A program made the position numbers and the translations under genes. A stretch of 6,792 nt of DNA from a bacterium (GTDB lineage Bacteria; Planctomycetota; UBA11346). The notes below the pieces were generated by a model that saw only the letters and a program-made list of their open reading frames with translations, searched no databases and was not told the origin of the DNA. Positions 1-6,629 of this stretch are shown here, one piece after another. Numbering within the stretch: position 1 is the first letter of the stretch; every line of letters begins with the position of its first letter. The DNA lies in NCBI GenBank assembly GCA_020049615.1, contig JAIFKN010000174.1, forward strand, positions 1-6,792, written 5' to 3'.

Positions 1-1
1 C

Positions 2-607
2 TGCTGGATCGCCGGGACCAGCATCGACCAGCCACGCAAGGCGCTGTCGATGACCTCGACCTACAGCACCAAGGACAAGACGCGGCTGGCCACCCTGCTC
101 AACCGCCTGGCCAGCGAGCGGGCCTGCGTCGCCGTGCTCGGCGGCAATACCGGCATACTCCGGACCGTGCCGGACGGTGGCGGCCCTTGGAAGGACGGCA
201 GCGCAGTCCTGGATAACCCCAAGTCCCGCGGCTGGTGCGACGACTACCTGGGTGGGCAGCTGCGCCGCGCCGAATACACCCTCGACAAGGCCGGCGTCCC
301 CGACGCCATCGTCGATCCCTATGGCGGCGCCCTGGTCTATGTCCACGCCGTCCGCAACGGCGTGGTCGGCACCCTGCACCAGGATGTCGAAGGTCCGCTG
401 ATGGCCGACTGGTTCGCGCTGCAGGCCGGCACCCGCAGCCTCACCACCAGCCGCGCCAGCGACATCCGCACCCACGCCGCCCGCCAGCACCTGGCCGGCT
501 ACGAACTGTGGAGCGCGGGCGAGGACCGCCGCTTCCATGCCCTGCGCGATGACGCCGCCAACCGCGACAACCTCGCCGCGGTCGATTGGCAACGGGGATT
601 GCAATGA
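2..607 (+). CDS. GspG-like major pseudopilin, C-terminal part (5' end off the window)
   Basis: The frame is open from base 2 with no start codon supported by a ribosome site, and the ATG at 50 is probably internal. I therefore treat this as the last 201 residues of a longer protein whose prepilin leader lies upstream of the window. The C-terminal half fits the GspG pattern of the T2SS major pseudopilin. A DPYGGALVYVH segment (residues 105-115 from the window edge) matches the family's DPWGNPYxY. A YELWSAGED segment (167-175) matches the 'D-Y-S-x-G-x-D-G' region, and a terminal Asp-Trp (195-196) follows an Asp-rich stretch, as in the Ca-binding loop and NW ending of GspG. The family protein forms the helical pseudopilus fibre in the periplasm. 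The roughly 50 residues between the DPYG block and the YELWSAG block are longer than usual. The stop overlaps the next start as ATGA. Which pilin subfamily it belongs to is inference; that it is a real coding frame is clear. Confidence 0.8.
   Translation, partial: CWIAGTSIDQPRKALSMTSTYSTKDKTRLATLLNRLASERACVAVLGGNTGILRTVPDGGGPWKDGSAVLDNPKSRGWCDDYLGGQLRRAEYTLDKAGVPDAIVDPYGGALVYVHAVRNGVVGTLHQDVEGPLMADWFALQAGTRSLTTSRASDIRTHAARQHLAGYELWSAGEDRRFHALRDDAANRDNLAAVDWQRGLQ
594..598 (+). promoter_or_regulatory. Shine-Dalgarno-like GGGGA for the GspH-like gene
   Basis: GGGGA ends 5 nt before the ATG at 604. It supports that ATG over the in-frame ATG at 586, because the product starting at 604 has a correctly short prepilin leader (MKRG). 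The ATG overlaps the previous stop as ATGA (604-607), so translational coupling probably also contributes. Confidence 0.5.
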
Positions 608-2125
608 AACGCGGCTTCACCCTGGTCGAACTGCTGGTGGTGGTGGCGATCATCGCCATCGCCTCCGGCATGATCCTGACCAACCGCCCAGGACGCCCAG
701 ATCAAGGCTTCCGCCGACCGCTTCGCCGCCGAGGTGCGCCTGCTGCGCGCCCGCGCCATGGCCGACGACACGCCCTACGGGCTGGCCATCAACCTCCAGA
801 ACGCCCCAGGCAGCAGTGGCCGCGTGATCAACAACCGCAGCGGCGGCCACTGGTACCGACCCTTCGGCCCGCCGCGTATGAACCTGACCAAGGCGGGTCG
901 GCAACTGCTCATCGCCTGGCCCAATAGCGAGGATGTCAACCTCGGCCGGTTGCCGACCTTCCCGCACTGGATCGAGGCGATCAAGGAGACCTGGATCGGG
1001 CCGCCGACGACGCTGCCGGCGGGCAGGGTGCGCTTCCTCGCCCTGGCCGACACCGACGAGGGGCCGCGGGTCAATGCCGCGGATCAAGCCGGAGGCTACT
1101 ACCAGGAACGGGCCTACGGCTATCCCAGCACCTATCCGCGGCCGTATTTCGGCTACTTTGATCCGGGCCGGAAACGTCTCTTCCCCTGGGGCGGCTATGA
1201 CGGCGCACTGTCCGCTGCCGAACCACAGGCCCGGCTCTCAGGCAGCAATCCGACCACGGTGGACAATTACACCGGCTTCTTCTACCAGGGTGCGGACGGC
1301 ATCATCACCGACAGTCGCCATCCCGCCGACCGCATCTTCAATGTCGATTGGAACAACGATGCGGATTTCGACGACACCGATGCGGTGCGCGGCCCCGAGA
1401 CCGGCTACAAGGTGATGACCAAGGGCGAGTCGCGCCCGCTGATCTCGGCCGACTGGCAGGACTTCATGATCCTGTTCGCCCCGGATGGCACGGTCTCCAT
1501 CCCCCCGCTGAAGACCAACCGCAAGCGCTTCTCGAACCAGCAGTTCGTCATCGGTTCCTCCTCGAGAGACAAGCTCTACGCCAACGGCGTCGTCGATACC
1601 ACCAAGCCGTGGTACAAGGGCGGCGGCATCGATCCGAGCAAGACCTACTGGAACAGCTACGACTTCGGCAATAATACGAAGGAAATGACGATGGGCAGCG
1701 AAGTGGCGCATTTCGACCGCCACACCGGTGCCTACCGCATCACCTTCGCCCCCGACAGCCGTGATGATCGCGACGCCTTTGCCGATGCGCGCGAGGCCCT
1801 CGCCAGCATGTGGCCGATGTATCGGGTCGAGATCACCCGCCAGGGCGATGTGCGGGTCTTCCAGGTGCAGAGGACCGATGACGGCTACCTGGCGACCGGC
1901 ACGACCTGGCCGGCGGCTCGTACGGTGTGGGAGCAGACCAGTACCGCCGACAAGCAGGAGGTCAGCAAGAACTGCAAGTACGGTTGGCTCCACGGCCTGA
2001 AAACGGCCAGCGGTGCGACCTGGGGTCACAACAATACCGAACCCGACGCCGTCCCTGTCGGCACGCCGATCACCGACCGGATCAGCCCGCGCATGATGAC
2101 CGACAAGATCTGGTGGTTCCGATGA
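604..2125 (+). CDS. Giant GspH-like minor pseudopilin, frameshifted
   Basis: The start encodes a textbook class III signal, MKRG/FTLVELLVVVAIIAI, with Gly at -1, Phe at +1 and Glu at +5. This frame then degrades into Arg/Pro-rich sequence and stops at 927. The frame one base further on reads cleanly from about 690 to 2125, and its first codons give QDAQIKASADRFAAEVRLLR, the usual amphipathic continuation of a pseudopilin helix. Removing one C from the CCC at 687-689 joins both parts into about 506 residues. GspH proteins are usually about 150-170 aa, so this one is very long. Visible in the joined protein are an aromatic-rich tract (165-198, eight Tyr), an acidic loop DWNNDADFDDTD (248-259), and a segment around 286-300 ending in LFAPDGTVSIPP that resembles the GspH 'fdPDGt' strand. 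If GspH-like, it would sit just below the pseudopilus tip. The ATG at 734 is internal and is not a credible start. The long intact downstream frame argues for a sequencing error or a very recent mutation. Confidence 0.75.
685..690 (+). other. Apparent +1 frameshift site (CGCCCA) in the GspH-like gene
   Basis: The upstream frame reads Thr-Asn-Arg-Pro-Gly here. Dropping one C from the CCC run (687-689) instead gives Thr-Asn-Arg-Gln-Asp-Ala-Gln, which joins the prepilin helix to its natural continuation. In the downstream frame, stop codons at 671-673 and 677-679 bound the switch point on the left, so the change of frame must occur after 679. In the upstream frame the codons are CGC CCA, not a classic CCC-N slippery site, so programmed +1 slippage is less likely than an indel. 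Confidence 0.7.
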
Positions 2126-2499
2126 GGCGGGCCTTCACCTTCGTCGAGGTGCTGGCCATCCTGCTGGTGCTGGCCCTCGGCTTCACCGCCGCCATCTTGC
2201 TGGCCAAGCGCGGGCAGTTGCTGACCCAGGAGTCGATCGCCGCCAGCCTGGCCGCCGCCACCGCCCGTTCGGTGCTGGCCGATGCGCGCCAGGACGGCCC
2301 GGCGGTGACCGACTGGACCACCAGCGGGTCGGTCAGCCAGGGCTACGTCAACGGCCTGTTCGTGCGCCGCACCATCTCCGACGAGGCGGCGACCGGGGCG
2401 ATCACCACCGCCCTGGTCACCGTCGAGGTCTTCTGGAGCGGCGAAGGCGACGGCGCCCTGACCCTGTCCGAACGCATGGTGCTGCATGATGCCCCGTAG
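2122..2499 (+). CDS. GspI/PilV-like minor pseudopilin
   Basis: This is a 125-residue protein, the normal length for GspI. It opens with MRRA/FTFVEVLAILLVLALGF, which has a basic leader, Ala rather than the usual Gly at -1, Phe at +1 and Glu at +5, followed by about 20 hydrophobic residues that form the membrane anchor before extraction. The helix continues through an Ala-rich stretch (about 30-55). The protein ends in an amphipathic beta segment, ALVTVEVFWSGEGDGAL, typical of GspI C-terminal strands ('vtV.V.W'). In T2SS, GspI nucleates the I-J-K tip complex that starts pseudopilus assembly in the inner membrane. I chose the ATG at 2122 because it gives the short leader and overlaps the preceding stop as ATGA, implying translational coupling; there is no strong Shine-Dalgarno sequence. 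The same frame is open upstream, but only as a shadow of the GspH-like gene. Confidence 0.82.
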   Translation: MRRAFTFVEVLAILLVLALGFTAAILLAKRGQLLTQESIAASLAAATARSVLADARQDGPAVTDWTTSGSVSQGYVNGLFVRRTISDEAATGAITTALVTVEVFWSGEGDGALTLSERMVLHDAP

Positions 2500-3583
2500 C
2501 GCCTTCACCCTGATCGAACTGCTGGTCTCGGTCACCCTGGCGGTGATCCTGGTCGGCCTGGCCTGGACCGGACTGGTCCAGCTCAAGCGGTCGTCGGAGC
2601 GGGCCCAGGTCTCGGCCGAGCTGGCCCTGGAGGGCGGCACCCTCTACCGCCGTTTCGATGCCGACTTCACGCGCACCCAGCAGCAAGCGCAGATGCGGCT
2701 GGAGACCCCGGCCCTGGACAGCACGGTGTACGGCAGCGGCGCCCGGGCCGTGCGCCTCATCGCCATGGCCGAGCCGGACGATGATCGGCCCGGCCGCGAC
2801 ACCCTTGGTTGGCAGTGGGAGGACGCCTACCGCAACCCGGTGGTGTGGTTTGCCTGGGAGTGGCGACCGCCGACGGCGGTCGAGCGCGCGGCTGACGCGC
2901 GGGCAGCCGGCAGCCTGTGGTGCGGACGGTCCTCGCCATCGTTGCGCAATCGCCGCATCTCGACCATGAAGGTGCTGAACACGGCCAGCGGAAACTACGA
3001 GATCCCGACGGACGCCTACGGACCCGGGGTCGAGTTCTACCAAGCGGTCCAGCCCCTGCGCTCGCGCAAGGCCGATCCGGCGATGAACGATCTCAGCCTG
3101 CTGCCCGGCGCCAGCCATGCCCCGCTGGTGCGCCTGCTCAGCGACCGGGCCGACCTGCTGGGCGAAGATCTCGACCGCGATGGCGCGCTCGACGTCCCTG
3201 AGGATGTCGATGGCGACGGCGGCCAGGCTCCCGGCCGCATGCGCCGGGTCAGCGGCCGGGTCACCGCCTGCGCCATCACCTGGGTCGATCGCGGCGGCTG
3301 GACCACCACCGCCGACAGCGCGGGGGTCCAGGTGCGGGATGATACGGGCGCCGCCATCACCGCTGCCGGCACCGCCTGGTGGTCTGGCGAGGTCCGCGCC
3401 GTCGATGGCCTGTACCGGGATGCGCGCGACGAGACCGTTGAATCCTCGCGCAGCATCCTGGCGTGGCGTCCGGCCGTGGTCCGCGTGGCCCTCACCCTCT
3501 ACGACCCCCGCACCAGACTTGAGCGACCCCTGCGCTTCGCCTTTGCCCTCGACCTCGGCGTCCCTGATGCCGTCGGCCGCTAG
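2486..3583 (+). CDS. GspJ/PulJ-like minor pseudopilin, enlarged
   Basis: This 365-residue protein starts MMPRSA/FTLIELLVSVTLAVILVG, with Ala at -1, Phe at +1, Glu at +5 and a hydrophobic helix to about residue 28. The next ATG (2489) would shorten the leader by one residue and is equally possible. GspJ is normally near 200 aa, so this is almost twice the usual size. The middle contains a Trp-rich segment (WQWEDAYRNPVVWFAWEW). An acidic region at 228-245 (DLDRDGALDVPEDVDGDG) reads like two EF-hand or thrombospondin-3 type Ca loops. The C-terminus (AWRPAVVRVALTLYDP, then a final strand ending in DLG) matches the closing beta strands of GspJ/PulJ proteins. In T2SS, GspJ pairs with GspI and GspK at the pseudopilus tip. 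The start overlaps the GspI-like gene by 14 nt, so its translation is probably coupled. Family membership is well supported; the role of the extra half is unknown. Confidence 0.82.
   Translation: MMPRSAFTLIELLVSVTLAVILVGLAWTGLVQLKRSSERAQVSAELALEGGTLYRRFDADFTRTQQQAQMRLETPALDSTVYGSGARAVRLIAMAEPDDDRPGRDTLGWQWEDAYRNPVVWFAWEWRPPTAVERAADARAAGSLWCGRSSPSLRNRRISTMKVLNTASGNYEIPTDAYGPGVEFYQAVQPLRSRKADPAMNDLSLLPGASHAPLVRLLSDRADLLGEDLDRDGALDVPEDVDGDGGQAPGRMRRVSGRVTACAITWVDRGGWTTTADSAGVQVRDDTGAAITAAGTAWWSGEVRAVDGLYRDARDETVESSRSILAWRPAVVRVALTLYDPRTRLERPLRFAFALDLGVPDAVGR
3173..3220 (+). other. Acidic Ca-binding-like repeat within the GspJ-like protein
   Basis: The encoded residues 230-245 contain two DxDxDG-type or related loops in tandem, DRDGALD and DVDGDG, separated by VPE. 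The spacing of the Asp residues resembles EF-hand, dockerin or thrombospondin type 3 loops common in secreted proteins. Metal binding is inferred from the pattern only. Confidence 0.5.
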
Positions 3584-3586
3584 CCC

Positions 3587-3590
3587 GAGA
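3587..3590 (+). promoter_or_regulatory. Weak Shine-Dalgarno-like GAGA before the GspK-like gene
   Basis: GAGA lies 9 nt upstream of the ATG at 3600, in the only short gap of the operon (3584-3599). It favours 3600 over the alternative in-frame ATG at 3567, which has no purine-rich tract before it. The match is short, so reinitiation after the GspJ-like stop may matter more. Confidence 0.3.
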
Positions 3591-3599
3591 ACCCATCGC

Positions 3600-6500
3600 A
3601 TGCTGCACCATTCGCGTCACGGCTCGATGCTGCTGCTGGTCATGGCCCTGGTCGCCGCCGCCAGCATGATCGCCTTCGGCTTCGTCGCCACCGCCCGTAG
3701 CAACCGCGTCGCCGGCGAGCATCTGCTGCGCGCCGAACTGGCGCGCTCGGCGGCGCGCATGGGCGCCAGACACGCCGTCGAAGTGGCGATGGGCGAACTC
3801 GCCAACACCTACAGCACCGGCGAATGGTCGCTGAAGCACCTGGGCCACCTCGACCGCGATAACGCGGCCAACAACTCGCCCTACCCCACCACCCTGGATG
3901 AGTCCGACAATCTCGCTCCTTACAACGACACCGACGACAACGTCCGCGCCGAGTCGGCGTTGTACAACCTGCACCACTACTGGTACGGCGACCAGGGGGC
4001 CGGCCAGGCCTATCGTTCCGGCGGCGGCAACTGGCCCTGGGGCGATCTGCCCGACCGCAACTGCTCGTTCCTGAATCCGTGCATACCCCGCTGGATCGAG
4101 CCCGGCTACTATAACACCGACGGCTTCGCCAAGCCGGTGCGCTTCACCACTGTGCCGGTGGCAGCTCCGGAACGCAACCAGCCGATGTACTTCGACCAGC
4201 GCTGGCACCCGGTCGCCAACCGGTCCGCCGCCCGCTTCCGCCTGCGCTACGCCGTCGCCGCCGTCGATCTCGGCGGCCACCTGCAATGGGGCCGGCAACT
4301 GCCCTTTGACGCCGCCAACGATTACACCAATGCCACCGCCACGCCGCATGAGTGGGATGAGGCGTCCAATCGTGCCTACCTGAGATCCTTCGTCGCCATG
4401 CTCTCCCGGGGTGGAATCGAGGAGTACGACTGGGAAGGCAGGACGAAGCGCACCGATGCCCAGACCTATTTCCTCGGCCGCGGCACTCCGAACGGGGCGG
4501 GGGACGGGAAGGCCAACAACCTCCTGACCGGCTTCGCCGCCGGTCCCCAGGTGCTGCCCTACAGCAACCTGGATCTGTGGATCGATCCTGCATACGCCGC
4601 CTTCCAGACCAATGTGAATGTCATCGCCACCGCCCGCGGCGGCGCTATGTCCTGGTGGCAGGCCGGCCAAGTCACGACAGCCGACGCCAATATGGGCTGG
4701 TTGGGGGAATGGACGATGAGCCCTTTCGGGCGGACCAGTGCGTACGCCGCCGCCCCCACACAGTATTGGCATTCCAAGGTCGACACGCCCTGGAGGATCA
4801 ACCTGCTGACGGCGCCGGCCGCGACCATCAAATACATGCTCTATGGGTACATGCCGCAAGTCATCTTCAGGCTGCCGGTGTCGAGCATCAAGGAGTATGC
4901 GTGGGCCGGCTTCGTTGCCGGTGCCAACTGGTGGGATCCCCTGCAGCCGAAATGGAATGCGGCTGGCGTCGACGTGCCTGGATCGCCCTTCAACCCGCTG
5001 CGGGCTTCTGGCCTGAATTCGCCAGGACCCGATCTCCAGGACGACCTCTTCTCGCCGCCGAAGCTGTTTGGGGCCAAGCCCTTCGCTGGCTTCACCAACC
5101 CCAATTTCTCGCTCACGCTCAGCGCCGGCAACAAGGACACCTACTACGCCACCGCCTATCCCGGCCCACCTGACGACTGGGAGGACTACGCCGAAACCGA
5201 ACTCGATGCCAGCAAGACGGCGCGCACCGGCAGCGATCCCACGGCCGTGATCCACAAGTTGATGCTGGGCACCCGCGTCAATGCCTGGCATCTGCCGGAT
5301 TCCCCCCCGCAATGGACCGTCGCCACCGTCTACGCCATCGGCGCGGTGGTCAAGAATGGCAGCAACTACTACACCTGCACCAATTCGGGCACCAGCGCCG
5401 CCTTACCGGCTACCGGTCCGTCGGGCACAAGCACAGGCATCGCCGACGGAACCTGCACCTGGTCCTACCTGGATTCATCACTCGATTGGAAGCCGCCGGA
5501 GTCGCCGACCGACCTGCCCGAATTGACCCGCCCGAGCATCCTGTGCCCGGGCATCTCCTGGTTTGGCAATCCCAACAATCTGAGTGAGCCTGATTGGACC
5601 ATGAAGAAGTACTACTCCGCCTTGCCAGGCGACCCCATGCGCGGCAGCATGGCGATGTTCTCTCATGACCTGAACTGGAATGGGACCCAGTCGGTCATCG
5701 GCGGGCTGAAGACCCAAACCAATTTCGACTCCAACCGCGGCTTCTTCCACCGGGACTCCTACTGGCTCGACATCCTGAACGCGACGGCTGAGGCCATCAC
5801 CCTGGCCAAGGCCCTGCACCAGGACGCGACCTGCGTCGGCGCAGTGTCCATACCCACCTATATCAGCACCAGCTCGCCGGCCGGCACCGCCCCCGTCAAG
5901 CCGACCCACATCCGCGATGTGGACCGCCTGATGCTGAGTGTCCTTGGCGAATGGTTCCCCGGCGATGCCACCAAGCCCGGCAGCAGCACCACGGTCAAGC
6001 CGGCCCACATCCTGACGATGATCGGAAGCGGGGCGGAATCCAAGGCCAAGAGCCCGCGCTACATCTTCGACTGGCTGGCCAGCGCCAACATTTGCGGAGT
6101 GAAGGCGTTCCTGGCCGATCCGGCCGGTCCGGCCCTGGCAGCGGATGCGGCAGCGCGCAAAGCGGCCAACATGGAACGCGTGCTGAACGACTGGCGCATG
6201 AGCTTCTTCGGCGCCAATCCCACCTACAGCGATTTCGTCGGCATCGACTTCGACGGCGACGGCTACGCGGTGGCCTCGTTCTACAACACCAAGCACCCGA
6301 CACTGAAATCGACCCACTCACCCGCGAGGGACATCCCCGCCTCTCTTGCCACGGATGGCGTCGGCGCAGCCCCCGACCTCCACTTCTCCCTGACCGGCTA
6401 CTTCGTCTTCGACCGTGTGCGCTACGTCCGCGCCCTGGTCCGGGGCCAGGTCTGGGACGAACTGCGTCGTCAGGCCGTCGACGAGGCCAACCTGGAGACC

Positions 6501-6629
6501 GTCTTCACCATCGACCCGGACGGCAACTACAACGCCACGACCAAGGCCGGCCTGGAGGATTCCTGCACCCTCTACCAGCGCTGGATCACCAACCACTACG
6601 CCGGCGAATCACAGCGCTCCGCCGAGTAG
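3600..6629 (+). CDS. Giant GspK/PilX-like minor pseudopilin with a carbohydrate-binding-like insert
   Basis: This is a 1009-residue protein. The N-terminus, MLHHSRHG/SMLLLVMALVAAA, has a basic leader, Gly at -1 and a hydrophobic helix to about residue 30, but lacks Glu at +5. That absence is characteristic of GspK, the subunit that caps the pseudopilus. A long Ala/Arg-rich helix follows (ARSAARMGARHAVEVAMGEL), as in PilX/GspK proteins. A RYAVAAVDLGGHLQW segment (216-230) resembles the GspK 'V.DE.GkiNlN' region. Residues 572-624 form a small carbohydrate-binding-like module. DFDGDG (883-888) is a Ca-loop-like motif. The last 80 residues form a compact beta-rich module with RGQVWDE (948-954) and LYQRW, resembling what I recall from the ends of other large prepilin-cassette proteins in planctomycetes and relatives. 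GspK is usually about 300 aa. An ATG at 3567 would add 11 residues to the leader. The same frame is open back to about 3117, but only as a shadow of the GspJ-like gene. The function of the large middle region is unknown. Confidence 0.8.
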   Translation: MLHHSRHGSMLLLVMALVAAASMIAFGFVATARSNRVAGEHLLRAELARSAARMGARHAVEVAMGELANTYSTGEWSLKHLGHLDRDNAANNSPYPTTLDESDNLAPYNDTDDNVRAESALYNLHHYWYGDQGAGQAYRSGGGNWPWGDLPDRNCSFLNPCIPRWIEPGYYNTDGFAKPVRFTTVPVAAPERNQPMYFDQRWHPVANRSAARFRLRYAVAAVDLGGHLQWGRQLPFDAANDYTNATATPHEWDEASNRAYLRSFVAMLSRGGIEEYDWEGRTKRTDAQTYFLGRGTPNGAGDGKANNLLTGFAAGPQVLPYSNLDLWIDPAYAAFQTNVNVIATARGGAMSWWQAGQVTTADANMGWLGEWTMSPFGRTSAYAAAPTQYWHSKVDTPWRINLLTAPAATIKYMLYGYMPQVIFRLPVSSIKEYAWAGFVAGANWWDPLQPKWNAAGVDVPGSPFNPLRASGLNSPGPDLQDDLFSPPKLFGAKPFAGFTNPNFSLTLSAGNKDTYYATAYPGPPDDWEDYAETELDASKTARTGSDPTAVIHKLMLGTRVNAWHLPDSPPQWTVATVYAIGAVVKNGSNYYTCTNSGTSAALPATGPSGTSTGIADGTCTWSYLDSSLDWKPPESPTDLPELTRPSILCPGISWFGNPNNLSEPDWTMKKYYSALPGDPMRGSMAMFSHDLNWNGTQSVIGGLKTQTNFDSNRGFFHRDSYWLDILNATAEAITLAKALHQDATCVGAVSIPTYISTSSPAGTAPVKPTHIRDVDRLMLSVLGEWFPGDATKPGSSTTVKPAHILTMIGSGAESKAKSPRYIFDWLASANICGVKAFLADPAGPALAADAAARKAANMERVLNDWRMSFFGANPTYSDFVGIDFDGDGYAVASFYNTKHPTLKSTHSPARDIPASLATDGVGAAPDLHFSLTGYFVFDRVRYVRALVRGQVWDELRRQAVDEANLETVFTIDPDGNYNATTKAGLEDSCTLYQRWITNHYAGESQRSAE
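5313..5471 (+). other. CBM5/12-like or phage tail-fibre-like binding module inside the GspK-like protein
   Basis: Residues 572-624 read W-TVATVYAIGAVVKNGSNYY-TC, a Gly/Ser/Thr-rich linker, then IADGTCTWSYL. This follows the pattern W.a.taY..Gd.V.ngg..Y.C...GtS...(i).DGt..W.yl, which I associate with small chitin-binding-like modules and repeats in phage tail fibres and surface proteins. The aromatic residues Trp572, Tyr578, Tyr590, Tyr591 and Trp621 are where such folds carry their sugar-binding face. Cys593 and Cys619 could form a disulfide outside the cytoplasm. The family call rests on remembered motif resemblance, not on a search. Confidence 0.6.
5895..6012 (+). repeat. Short in-frame direct repeat pair, 99 nt apart
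   Basis: GTCAAGCCGACCCACATCC at 5895-5913 recurs as GTCAAGCCGGCCCACATCC at 5994-6012, matching at 18 of 19 bases. The offset is exactly 33 codons, so both copies encode VKPxHI inside the GspK-like protein. This may be the trace of a small internal duplication; the surrounding residues are not clearly repeated. Confidence 0.5.

Noticed and set aside
1238..2029. 263-codon open frame on the minus strand
   Set aside because: It is antisense to the GspH-like gene, of low-complexity composition, with no ribosome site or family resemblance. It is a shadow frame.
734..2125. Independent gene starting at the ATG at 734
   Set aside because: It has no ribosome site. The codons before 734 in the same frame already read as a typical pseudopilin helix continuation that joins the prepilin leader across a one-base shift.
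3117..3599. Upstream extension of the GspK-like frame to an ATG at 3117
   Set aside because: The translated extension is Pro/Ser/Arg/Ala-rich and overlaps the clearly coding C-terminus of the GspJ-like gene. It would also bury the prepilin-like leader in mid-protein.
604..3599. Possible internal promoters between the pseudopilin genes
   Set aside because: The genes overlap or nearly abut, and I saw no convincing -35/-10 pair in the GC-rich junctions. A single transcript is the simpler reading.
2417..3601. 394-codon minus-strand open frame opposite the GspJ-like gene
   Set aside because: Its composition is shadow-like (Arg, Gly, Ala, Asp), and the plus strand has a clear pseudopilin signature over the same bases.
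3492..5312. 606-codon open frame on the minus strand
   Set aside because: It is antisense to the J-like and K-like genes. It is dominated by Gly, Val, Arg and Ala with no recognisable motif, and it is the typical antisense shadow of GC3-rich coding sequence.
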